From assembly GCA_021778815.1 (NCBI GenBank), contig JAJYBW010000107.1, positions 1-9,836 of the forward strand: 9,836 bases of DNA, read 5' to 3'. The notes below the pieces were generated by a model. It saw only the letters and a program-made list of their open reading frames with translations, had not been told where the DNA came from and ran no database searches. Shown here in pieces: positions 1-6,772 of this stretch (within the stretch, counting starts at the first letter, position 1; the number at the start of each line of letters is the position of its first letter). The stretch comes from Acidobacteriota bacterium. Its GTDB lineage: Bacteria; Acidobacteriota; Terriglobia; Terriglobales; Acidobacteriaceae. Both the position numbers and the translations under genes were made by a program.

Positions 1-1991
1 TCACCGGCTGGGGAAGAGTCACAGGAAAGCTGTTCCGCGGCCCGCGCCTACCCGCGTCGGTCGCCTGCTCGTTGGGAATTGCGGCCATCGTTTTTCTGGG
101 CGGCTGGCTGAATCTCGCGCACGCGATTTACCCCGGCGTTCTATTCGCGATCGTCGCAATCGGATTGCTCTTCTACCTCCTCACGCGCAACCAACGACCG
201 GAAGAATATCGCTGGCTTCGCTTATGGAGGAACGCTTCCCGCGGATCAAAGGTTTTGATCGTCGTCGCCCTGCTCATTCTCGTCCTGCGAGTCGCCGCCA
301 CCGTGCGGCTCAGCGAATTTCGAATTGACGACGATGGCTCCGGCTATCTTGTATTCCCGCAGAAGATGCTCGCGATGCATCATTTTGCCGCTGACCCGTT
401 CAGCGACCGTCGAGTGATTTCGAGCCTGGGTGGCTCCTATCTGTTGCAGACATTTGTCATCGCGGCAACCTCGCTTGCCAATATCGGCATGGCCGACCGC
501 ACGCTCGGGTTGATTCTGATTTTTATTGTTCTGCTCGAGCTTGGAATTGCCTTCGGTCTCTCCCCATCAAAAATTGCTGCGATGGAATTCGTTGCTTTTC
601 TGGTCCCCCAGGAAACCTTCAATCTCACCTTCACCATCCTTCCAATCGCTTTATTTCTTGCGATGATTTGGATCATCTTCACCACTCCCGACCAGAGCGA
701 GAATCAGCAATGGCGATCTGCACTTCTGCTGGGGGCCGTTGGGGGCGCACTTCTAGCGCTCAAATCCACCTTCCTGCCATACATCGGAGCAGTGGCCCTC
801 ATTCCCTATTTGTTTTTGTTCTGGCGCAAAAATCGCCGAAATGCCCTGCTGCTGCCAATCCTTGCAGGGCTTGGAACCGTCGCGACCGTCATAGCATGGA
901 TGATCGCGATGAAACATAACAGCGGAACTTACCTGTTTCCCATCCTCGGTCATGGTTTCGATTATTCGAACTATGGCGTTTTTCCGACGTTGCCCAGGTT
1001 CAGCAGTTCCCACGCCCTCGAAAAAACGTTCTTGCAGGGAGGCGTACTGCTTGTTCTAGCCGCCGTCGAGTACTTCTCGGGAATTGAGGACAAGCGAACC
1101 CGCATCAGTCTGGGAATTCTTCTGGCCGCAGCGTTTGCAATCACTGCCTTCAACTTCGAAAGTGGCGGGGACTTCATCTGGCGATATAACTTTCCCCAAT
1201 TCTTTACGGCCATCCTCGTTTTTTTTCTCGCGCAGGCGTCCGTGCATGCTGAACCCAACTCTATTGGAAGGAAACAGAGCGTCTACGTCCTTTCTTTTGC
1301 CTGCCTGCTAGGCTGCATTTTCTACTACGACTTTGAAGGTGGAGGACTCAAGCCCTTTCGAGAGATGCGAACTGAAATCGCGCAATTGCAACTAAGCCTG
1401 CAGGCCAGTTTGAGCGGAAGGCGCCTCGTTAGTCCTGCCATTGCGACCGAATTTCGCGCGGCGGAAGCGATTTTGCCATCTGGCGCTACGGCCCTGGATG
1501 TCACAAACGATTCTTTTCTACTTACAAACCGCGACCACAAAACAATCCTGCTGGATGACTGGCCAGGCGCAGCCGGTCCTCCACCTGGCTGGCCTCTAAA
1601 TCAGGGGCCGATCGCTGTCCGACAATATCTCGAAGCTAACTCGGTTCGATATGTTGTCTTCGGCTACAGATATGGGGAGTGGAGCAGTATGAAAGCTTGT
1701 GGGTTCTTCCCGCATGTTGGAAATTTTTCCGAGCTGGACGAAGCGCTTGAGGTGCTAAGCCTGCTTGCACTCCACCAATTCGATCAACTCCGAGCGTCAC
1801 ACCGAGCAATCTATGACGATGGAACAATCGCGGTCATCGACCTGCAATCCCCGGCCAATGCAAACCGCGCCGTCCCACCAGACTGGACAATCACTACCGA
1901 TAAAGATTTGATGTGTACTGTCGCAATGCAACGCTACTTTCGCTCGCAACCCTCCAGCGCGGCAGAAGGCGGCGCCGTGCCTAGCCGCTAA
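1..1991 (+). CDS. GT-C-like polytopic membrane protein, 5' end outside window
   Basis: The frame is open to the left edge: 23 sense codons (first complete codon at 3) precede the TTG at 72, and they read like membrane-protein sequence, so the gene starts upstream and TTG 72 is not the true start. Counting from 72, the remaining 639 residues hold roughly 12-14 hydrophobic segments (for example 22-37, 60-77, 143-162, 185-204, 215-250, 258-278, 321-336, 346-360, 376-390, 402-418). A soluble C-terminal region of about 200 residues follows. A first-loop acidic motif, IDDDGSGYLVFPQKML (85-100), then DPFSDRR (108-114), resembles the acidic loop of GT-C lipid-phosphosugar glycosyltransferases. I recall similar sequences annotated only as hypothetical membrane proteins. 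Likely an inner-membrane enzyme with an external C-terminal domain; donor and acceptor are unknown. It converges on the next gene with 17 bases between the stops and no terminator. The coding call is sure; the GT-C role is inference. Confidence 0.88.
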   Translation, partial: TGWGRVTGKLFRGPRLPASVACSLGIAAIVFLGGWLNLAHAIYPGVLFAIVAIGLLFYLLTRNQRPEEYRWLRLWRNASRGSKVLIVVALLILVLRVAATVRLSEFRIDDDGSGYLVFPQKMLAMHHFAADPFSDRRVISSLGGSYLLQTFVIAATSLANIGMADRTLGLILIFIVLLELGIAFGLSPSKIAAMEFVAFLVPQETFNLTFTILPIALFLAMIWIIFTTPDQSENQQWRSALLLGAVGGALLALKSTFLPYIGAVALIPYLFLFWRKNRRNALLLPILAGLGTVATVIAWMIAMKHNSGTYLFPILGHGFDYSNYGVFPTLPRFSSSHALEKTFLQGGVLLVLAAVEYFSGIEDKRTRISLGILLAAAFAITAFNFESGGDFIWRYNFPQFFTAILVFFLAQASVHAEPNSIGRKQSVYVLSFACLLGCIFYYDFEGGGLKPFREMRTEIAQLQLSLQASLSGRRLVSPAIATEFRAAEAILPSGATALDVTNDSFLLTNRDHKTILLDDWPGAAGPPPGWPLNQGPIAVRQYLEANSVRYVVFGYRYGEWSSMKACGFFPHVGNFSELDEALEVLSLLALHQFDQLRASHRAIYDDGTIAVIDLQSPANANRAVPPDWTITTDKDLMCTVAMQRYFRSQPSSAAEGGAVPSR

Positions 1992-2008
1992 TATGTGAAC
2001 AAATCGAC

Positions 2009-3661
2009 TTAGTGCAGGACGGAAGCGGAGAATGGCGAAGTACAGACAGCGTACCAGCCTCTCGAATCACAAGTCCAGACACGCGTCGCCTCTCTGCTGT
2101 CTAACTCCGTAATGATTTTCTGTAACTCATCCGGCTCGGTACTACCCGTGAATAGCAATAGATTTGCATGCGGCATGATTTGATCGCGAGCCCTACTTGA
2201 GCGCAGCAACAACTGATAGGCATTGCCCGGGGAGTTTTGAATCTCGGCGTCCAATTGTGGGCTCAACTGCGCTATGTGTGACCCCAAGGGGACATAGGGC
2301 TCATATAAGAATCCGCCGTTTAAGAGTATCGACCTACTTCGCCGAAAATATCTCGCTCCGGCCCAATAATACGGGACATAATTGAGATCCGTCGTGATCG
2401 GAGCATTTGGCAAACTTAGAGTAAGCCCTACAAGTCCAGTGTTACGAATGGGCGAATTTTCGATTTCTGCAATCCGCGTCGCAACAGGCCGAATCCTGGA
2501 GTTTGCCAATACCAGGACCGCGCCCGAATAGAAAACAATGCCAGTAGCCAGAATCATCGTTCCGCGTCGATTGAACGCCCGAAATCGGCTCGCCGCGGCT
2601 AGCGCGCCAATCCATACAAATATCACCAGGCGCTGCGAAAAATAGTCCGCTCCATTGATTACAGGCGGAAGCATGGGGATGGCAATCGCAAGAACGCCCG
2701 TGCAGAACAAGAAAGCCGTCGCCGGCGAGTATTCCCCGGTGCTCCATTGCCTCTTCGCAGCCGCACCAGCCAAGACGAGCGATACAACCAGAATTGCGTA
2801 TAGAGAAAGGCGATAGACAAGGACAACGTCGCTGGACCCGGAAAACATCGCAATCGTGCTGAGCTTGAATAGCTTGATGAGTTCCGCCTTGCGATCATAC
2901 CTCTGAAGCACATTCGCGATTACCTTCTGTTGATCGACGAACAGGAATATATATCCGATGGTCACCCACGCCATCAGCATGTAGACAAGGTCAGAGCGAA
3001 AGCGATACAAGCTCGCTTTTAAACCCAGCAGGCCGCTTCCACGATTTGAGAAATCGCGCCAAAAACGCCAACCTACGTCGACCCCGACCAGCACATAAAT
3101 CAATAACAGCGGAACAGGATGCGTGAGCACCATCAGGATGACGGTAATCAGAAATGCCACCCACAACCGATGGCTGCGTTGTTGCACGGCGCGATACCAA
3201 AAGCCCAACGCCCACAGCGCCATGCCGATCGCAAGACAATAGTTATAGAATCCCATTCCTAACGGCCAGTTGAGCAGCAGGGGGATGATGAACAGCGACA
3301 TCATGTCGCCGCTAGGACCCAGAAATCTGGCGAGATAGCGAAATCCACATGCCGTGGTAATGAAGATAAGGCACACCAGCAGCTTGTCCGCCATGACAGA
3401 GCCAAAGAGGCGTGCAACCGCGATCAGGAAATAATAATGCAGCGCGTACGGCGGCAGGATGTGACGAATGAAGTAATAACTCGCAAAATCTTTCGATCCT
3501 GCTAACAAGCTTCCCAGGACAGATGCGTAGTAAAGGTGCAGAGATCCATCGAGCGATGGGAAAAGCGGAAGGGTGAGAATCCAAATGCAGTAGGCCGCCA
3601 GTAATACCAGGAATGGAACTAAATATATGGAGGACTTTTTTTCTCCGTATTCAGAAACCAT
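2009..3661 (-). CDS. GT-C-like polytopic membrane protein of unknown substrate
   Basis: Complete 550-residue protein. ATG 3661 is supported by a GGTGGAG ribosome binding site (3669-3675) seven bases upstream. Hydrophobic segments lie near residues 13-34, 73-88, 94-106, 122-136, 140-155, 167-182, 184-198, 224-242, 283-302, 314-332, 344-358 and 368-386. A soluble C-terminal region of about 160 residues follows, rich in Tyr, Ser and Asn. The first external loop carries PSLDGSLHLYYASVL (35-49), whose Asp38 sits where GT-C enzymes keep a catalytic or metal-binding acid. A second acidic loop, GADYFSQRL, is at 337-345. The family is not one I can name; similar proteins are usually annotated hypothetical or glycosyltransferase-like. 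It follows enolase in the same direction after 144 bases containing a strong hairpin, so it is probably expressed separately. It shows no homology that I can see to the two other membrane proteins beyond overall layout. Confidence 0.88.
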   Translation of the reverse strand: MVSEYGEKKSSIYLVPFLVLLAAYCIWILTLPLFPSLDGSLHLYYASVLGSLLAGSKDFASYYFIRHILPPYALHYYFLIAVARLFGSVMADKLLVCLIFITTACGFRYLARFLGPSGDMMSLFIIPLLLNWPLGMGFYNYCLAIGMALWALGFWYRAVQQRSHRLWVAFLITVILMVLTHPVPLLLIYVLVGVDVGWRFWRDFSNRGSGLLGLKASLYRFRSDLVYMLMAWVTIGYIFLFVDQQKVIANVLQRYDRKAELIKLFKLSTIAMFSGSSDVVLVYRLSLYAILVVSLVLAGAAAKRQWSTGEYSPATAFLFCTGVLAIAIPMLPPVINGADYFSQRLVIFVWIGALAAASRFRAFNRRGTMILATGIVFYSGAVLVLANSRIRPVATRIAEIENSPIRNTGLVGLTLSLPNAPITTDLNYVPYYWAGARYFRRSRSILLNGGFLYEPYVPLGSHIAQLSPQLDAEIQNSPGNAYQLLLRSSRARDQIMPHANLLLFTGSTEPDELQKIITELDSREATRVWTCDSRGWYAVCTSPFSASVLH

Positions 3662-3724
3662 GTCAATGCTCCACCGATTCGCCGGCTTGGTGTCCTACAC
3701 AATTGATCTTGCGTTTCTGTATAG

Positions 3725-3752
3725 CAATAGGCCCCGATTCCGGGGCCTATTG
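3725..3752. terminator. Perfect 12-bp hairpin between eno and the membrane protein gene
   Basis: The arms 3725-3736 (CAATAGGCCCCG) and 3741-3752 are exact inverted repeats around the loop ATTC. Pairing extends weakly outward: one G-T pair, one mismatch, then three A-T pairs. It sits 53 bases past the eno stop and 63 bases before the next start. Neither strand has a T-run after the stem, so it is not a textbook intrinsic terminator. It could still act as an end-stabilising or processing hairpin for eno mRNA, or be an intergenic palindromic element. The structure is certain; its role is inferred. Confidence 0.5.
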
Positions 3753-3805
3753 TCATAAAACATCATCTGCGTGGCTACGACTTCTGAAGCCTTTTCCGTC
3801 CCAAT

Positions 3806-5098
3806 CTATTCCCCGAAGTTGACGGACTCCAGGCCAAGGAACTGCGCCGACTGGCCCAGCTCTTCTTCAATGCGAAGCAGTTGGTTGTATTTCGCAATTC
3901 GATCTGTGCGTGACGCCGAGCCGGTCTTGATCTGCCCAGCACTGGTCGCAACCGCGAAATCTGCGATGAAGGTATCCTCGGTCTCGCCGCTGCGGTGCGA
4001 AATAATTGAAGTGTAGCCGTAGCGGCGCGCCAGATCGACAGCCTCGAATGTTTCGCTGACGGTGCCAATCTGGTTCACCTTAATCAGGATCGAATTCCCT
4101 GCGCCCTCTTCAATGCCGCGCTGCAGGATTTCTGTATTGGTCACAAACAAATCGTCGCCGACCAGCTGCACATGATCTCCGAGCGCCTTGGTCAGGAATT
4201 TCCAACCCTCCCAATCGTTCTCCGCCAAACCATCTTCAAGTGAAACGATCGGATATTGACGAATCCAGCTCTCCCAGAAGCGCGTCATTTCTTCGCTGGT
4301 GTGCTCACTCTTGTCCGACTTCTTGAAAACGTACTTATTCTTATCGGCATCAAAAAACTCGCTGGCGGCCGGATCCAGGGCAAGAAAAATGTCTTCCCCA
4401 GGTTTGAAACCAGCTTGCGAAATGGCTTCGAGAATCACTTCCACGGCCTCTGTATTCGACTTCAGCGAGGGAGCAAATCCGCCTTCATCTCCCACAGCGG
4501 TGTTGTAGCCCTTCTTCTTCAACACGCCCTTCAACGTGTGGAAGACCTCAACCCCCCACCGCAGCGCCTCAGAAAAGCTTTCCGCACCGGCCGGCATAAT
4601 CATAAATTCCTGAAAGTCGACGTTGTTGTCCGCATGGGCACCGCCGTTCAAAATATTCATCATCGGAGTCGGCAACGTGCAGGCGTTCACTCCGCCCAGA
4701 TAGCGATAGAGCGGCATGTGCAGTTCATTTGCAACCGCGCGCGCCGCCGCCATCGACACCGCCAGAATTGCATTCGCCCCGAGGCGACCCTTATTCGGGG
4801 TTCCGTCCAGCGCAATCATGGTTTGATCGATCAGGCGCTGATTGCTAGCATCCATTCCTGCCAGTTCCGGAGCGATCACGCTCTCGACATTTTCAATGGC
4901 CTGCAAAACGCCCTTGCCCTGGTAATGTTCCTGGTCGCCGTCGCGCAGCTCGACCGCTTCATGTTCGCCGGTGGAAGCACCGCTGGGAACAATCGCACGG
5001 CCCATGGTGCCAGTTTGTAAAACAACGTCCGCTTCAACAGTCGGATTCCCGCGCGAGTCCAGCACTTCGCGGGCATGTATCGAGGTAATTTCAGTCAT
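3806..5098 (-). CDS. eno: Enolase (phosphopyruvate hydratase)
   Basis: Enolase interconverts 2-phosphoglycerate and phosphoenolpyruvate in glycolysis and gluconeogenesis; it is a cytoplasmic, Mg-dependent enzyme. The 430-residue length is typical for bacteria. Landmarks in order are the N-terminal ARxVLDSRGNPT-type start (9-20, here AREVLDSRGNPT), the mobile loop SGASTGEHEA (39-48), NGGAHADN (151-158), and GDEGGFAP (203-210) with the general acid-base Glu205. Next come the metal ligands Asp242 (LALDPA), Glu288 (SLEDG) and Asp315 (GDDLFVTN), the catalytic Lys340 (LIKVNQIGT), SHRSGETEDT (367-376) and Lys391 (IKTGSASR). All expected active-site residues are present. The reading frame is open to an ATG at 5206, but ATG 5098 is chosen because the protein then begins at the conserved enolase N-terminus and has a strong GAGGAG site just upstream. 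An ftsB/divIC-type gene often follows eno in bacteria; none is seen here. It is divergent from the secreted-protein gene at 5744. Confidence 0.98.
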   Translation of the reverse strand: MTEITSIHAREVLDSRGNPTVEADVVLQTGTMGRAIVPSGASTGEHEAVELRDGDQEHYQGKGVLQAIENVESVIAPELAGMDASNQRLIDQTMIALDGTPNKGRLGANAILAVSMAAARAVANELHMPLYRYLGGVNACTLPTPMMNILNGGAHADNNVDFQEFMIMPAGAESFSEALRWGVEVFHTLKGVLKKKGYNTAVGDEGGFAPSLKSNTEAVEVILEAISQAGFKPGEDIFLALDPAASEFFDADKNKYVFKKSDKSEHTSEEMTRFWESWIRQYPIVSLEDGLAENDWEGWKFLTKALGDHVQLVGDDLFVTNTEILQRGIEEGAGNSILIKVNQIGTVSETFEAVDLARRYGYTSIISHRSGETEDTFIADFAVATSAGQIKTGSASRTDRIAKYNQLLRIEEELGQSAQFLGLESVNFGE

Positions 5099-5102
5099 AT
5101 CA

Positions 5103-5108
5103 CTCCTC
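5103..5108 (-). promoter_or_regulatory. Ribosome binding site deciding the eno start
   Basis: GAGGAG on the minus strand lies four bases before ATG 5098. It supports this start over the in-frame ATG at 5206, which would add 36 residues not found in enolases. Confidence 0.8.
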
Positions 5109-5325
5109 AGGATCTTGTGGTCCAGCCGGTCGTTCAAGCGAGGGCGGCGGTCCACGGGAATTGCACTTCCTTCGGTGGTCCGGATGGATTGGACAAACTC
5201 TGGCATGCTTGCGGCGATTTCAGCTCGATATCCAGGTTAGGAAATGCGGGTAAGAGGCCATCCTCGGAAAACTGCACCCTGGACGCGCCGACGAATGTCA
5301 AGGAATAAATCTTTGATTCAAATCC

Positions 5326-5334
5326 AGTGTAGCA
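5326..5334 (-). promoter_or_regulatory. Candidate extended -10 promoter element for eno
   Basis: On the minus strand the bases read TGCTACACT, matching an extended -10 (TG, one base, TAnAnT-like). No good -35 lies at 17 bases; the nearest TTGCAA is about 21 bases upstream. Transcription from here would give a leader of roughly 220 bases before the eno ATG. This is pattern matching only. Confidence 0.25.
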
Positions 5335-5479
5335 AAGCTCTGCGGTCTGCATTTGCAAACGCGCAAACAACGACGCCACGAACAAGCGGTGCGGCTTTCC
5401 ACGGAATCGGAGATTCAAACCAGCTCGCGGCCAACAGTCACCATAGACCGCCGGCTCGCAAATTCAGGTTAATTAAGTG

Positions 5480-5495
5480 GATAACGAAAGATAAC
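5480..5495. repeat. Tandem GATAAC direct repeat with 10-bp period
   Basis: GATAAC occurs at 5480-5485 and again at 5490-5495. A related GATACC (5502-5507) and GGTAAC (5509-5514) follow. The 10-base spacing is one helical turn, as expected for side-by-side binding of a regulator. No regulator is known; chance is possible in an A/T-rich intergenic stretch. Confidence 0.35.
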
Positions 5496-5578
5496 TCTTT
5501 TGATACCGGGTAACGCGGTCGAGCGTGCAGCCTGTAAATGCTCCATTAGACTGAACAGGCGGTAGGATCTCTTGTTTC

Positions 5579-5596
5579 ATCGAGAGAATATCGAGA
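5579..5596. repeat. ATCGAGA direct repeat with 11-bp period
   Basis: ATCGAGA is found at 5579-5585 and 5590-5596, about 150 bases before the start of the secreted-protein gene. The spacing is close to one helical turn. It might be an operator near that gene's promoter, or coincidence. Confidence 0.3.
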
Positions 5597-5733
5597 CACG
5601 CTCCGCAACAATCAAGCCGGGAGTTGCGTCCAATGATTGGGGCGATCAGCAGCCAGATTGCACAGCGATCTGTGGCGGAAAAGAAGTTGCATTACAGATT
5701 TCGAAAGATAGCTAAAAAGCAAAACCGAACAAT

Positions 5734-5738
5734 GAGGG
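5734..5738 (+). promoter_or_regulatory. Ribosome binding site deciding the secreted-protein start
   Basis: GAGGG lies five bases before ATG 5744. It favours this start over upstream in-frame candidates at TTG 5624, ATG 5633 and ATG 5732, and gives a clean signal peptide at the very N-terminus. Confidence 0.6.
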
Positions 5739-5743
5739 CGGAT

Positions 5744-6667
5744 ATGAGAATACTAACGGCTACGAGTCTTGCCGCAGTGATGGTCGCAGCAACAGCCTTT
5801 GGGCAAAGCGCGAAACCCAGCCCCTACCAGGGCGTATCGCATCCGCCGGATGACGCCATCGTAACCAACGACCTGACGCCAACCGCGCCGGCTTCAACCG
5901 ATTCGGCCGACACCGTCACGCCGTTGGTGAGCCAGCCGACCGCTCACGTAGTGGCGCCTCCAACATCTCCGCAGGACCATGACTACATGCAGCATCCGGG
6001 ACTTGTCAGCCGATCCACAAGCCCTCTCGACACCGACATCGTCACCACCCCGGAACATCAAGACCAAGCGGATGATTCAGGGATTGTCGTCAGTGTTCCG
6101 TCGGGCCCGAATCAATTGCCGGAAGGGACGACCCTAATGGTCTCTCTAAACCAGTCGTTGTCTACAGCCACGACGCAGCCAGGCACCATTTTCAGTGCTC
6201 GCATCCTCGCGCCGGTCATGAAAAATAACCGCATTGTGATTCCGGTCGGTTCCACAGTCACCGGACGAGTCACCTCCGTCAGCGAAGGCCGTCGCATCAC
6301 CGGTGGCGCGTCAATTCGACTGCGTCCAGACGAAGTTGTGCTGCCCGATGGCACGCGATATTTTCTGCACGCTGAGGTGTACGACCTGGGGAATCCCCAC
6401 AAAGTAAAACCCGGCAGTGAAGGGACTGTGGTCAATGTTGCCCACGGTAAACGCACGGTTGCGGAGGCAAGTCTGCTCGGCGGAGGCGCGGCGGCAGCCG
6501 GATTTATGATTGCCGGCGGCCCGGCGGCCCTGGTTCTTGGCGGCGCTGCGGCTGGCTACGTTGGCGCGCACTGGCTATTGGAGAGCAAGCAGGCTGTGCT
6601 TCCCAAGAACTCTGAAGTCGTCTTCGGCTTGACTCAGCCCATGTCGCTGGTTTCGTTCCACGAGTAA
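5744..6667 (+). CDS. Secreted protein with VirB10/TrbI-like beta domain and Gly/Ala-rich segment, function unknown
   Basis: A 307-residue protein from ATG 5744. The signal peptide is residues 1-20 (basic start, hydrophobic core, likely cleavage after AFG, or after QSA at 23). Residues 24-120 form a Pro/Thr/Ser/Asp-rich, probably disordered linker. It holds three related acidic motifs: PPDDAIVT (34-41), PLDTDIVT (94-101) and ADDSGIVV (109-116). Residues 125-235 look like a beta domain: LPEGTTLMVSLNQSLST, then ARILAPVMKNNRIVIPVGSTVTGRV, then an RLRPDEVVLPDGTRYFL stretch. This resembles the C-terminal beta-barrel of VirB10/TrbI conjugation proteins, in which 'IPxGSxVxGxV' is typical. Residues 245-279 are a Gly/Ala-rich hydrophobic stretch (GGGAAAAG, GGAAAG) like a glycine zipper, possibly membrane-inserted. 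It stands alone with no conjugation or secretion genes nearby, so a role in type IV secretion is unlikely and an envelope role is more plausible. The coding call is strong; the domain resemblance is moderate. Confidence 0.85.
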   Translation: MRILTATSLAAVMVAATAFGQSAKPSPYQGVSHPPDDAIVTNDLTPTAPASTDSADTVTPLVSQPTAHVVAPPTSPQDHDYMQHPGLVSRSTSPLDTDIVTTPEHQDQADDSGIVVSVPSGPNQLPEGTTLMVSLNQSLSTATTQPGTIFSARILAPVMKNNRIVIPVGSTVTGRVTSVSEGRRITGGASIRLRPDEVVLPDGTRYFLHAEVYDLGNPHKVKPGSEGTVVNVAHGKRTVAEASLLGGGAAAAGFMIAGGPAALVLGGAAAGYVGAHWLLESKQAVLPKNSEVVFGLTQPMSLVSFHE

Positions 6668-6710
6668 TCGAGGCGGAATCAGGGCAGCGCACATCCGTTA
6701 GATGAAAATC

Positions 6711-6748
6711 AAAAGGCTCGACGAGAATTTTCCTCGCCGAGCCTTTTT
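6711..6748. terminator. Bidirectional intrinsic terminator
   Basis: Arms 6711-6725 and 6733-6747 pair over 15 positions with one A-C mismatch (6721/6737) around a 7-base loop. The stem includes GGCTCG/CGAGCC and CGAG/CTCG and is flanked by AAAA and TTTTT. It lies between the convergent stops at 6667 and 6773. The plus strand has a T5 run after the stem; the minus strand has CTTTTGATTTTC. It should therefore serve both the secreted-protein gene and the mtnP-kinase-membrane protein unit. Confidence 0.88.
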
Positions 6749-6772
6749 CGTTGCGCTGTAACCCGAGCGAAT

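Larger units (their letters stand above)
5099..5743. other. Divergent intergenic region between eno and the secreted-protein gene
   Basis: About 645 bases lie between the eno start and the chosen start of the plus-strand gene. No convincing protein-coding gene, tRNA or known riboswitch was recognised. Open frames here (for example minus 5134-5418, 94 codons) lack family resemblance. The region must hold the promoters for both genes. It contains a possible extended -10 box for eno (5326-5334), two pairs of phased direct repeats (5480-5495 and 5579-5596) and a weak hairpin (5530-5560). The eno leader could be about 220 bases if the candidate promoter is right. Confidence 0.6.

Noticed and set aside
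4256..5020. A 254-codon open frame on the plus strand opposite enolase
   Set aside because: Lies wholly inside the certain eno gene. The translation is rich in His, Arg and Gln with no domain, and is the usual antisense shadow of a codon-biased gene.
5099..5206. N-terminal extension of enolase to ATG 5206
   Set aside because: Adds 36 residues before the conserved enolase N-terminus, and the strong GAGGAG site points to ATG 5098.
5134..5418. A 94-codon minus-strand frame upstream of eno
   Set aside because: No recognisable motif and no good ribosome binding site; it overlaps the region likely to contain the eno promoter and leader. A real small gene cannot be fully excluded, but nothing supports it.
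5530..5560. GCCTGT/ACAGGC inverted repeat
   Set aside because: Only a 6-bp stem with a 19-base loop; expected by chance in several hundred bases of intergenic DNA.
5624..5743. Longer start of the secreted protein at TTG 5624 or ATG 5633
   Set aside because: Would place about 40 basic residues before the signal peptide; ATG 5744 has a GAGGG site and gives a standard signal sequence.
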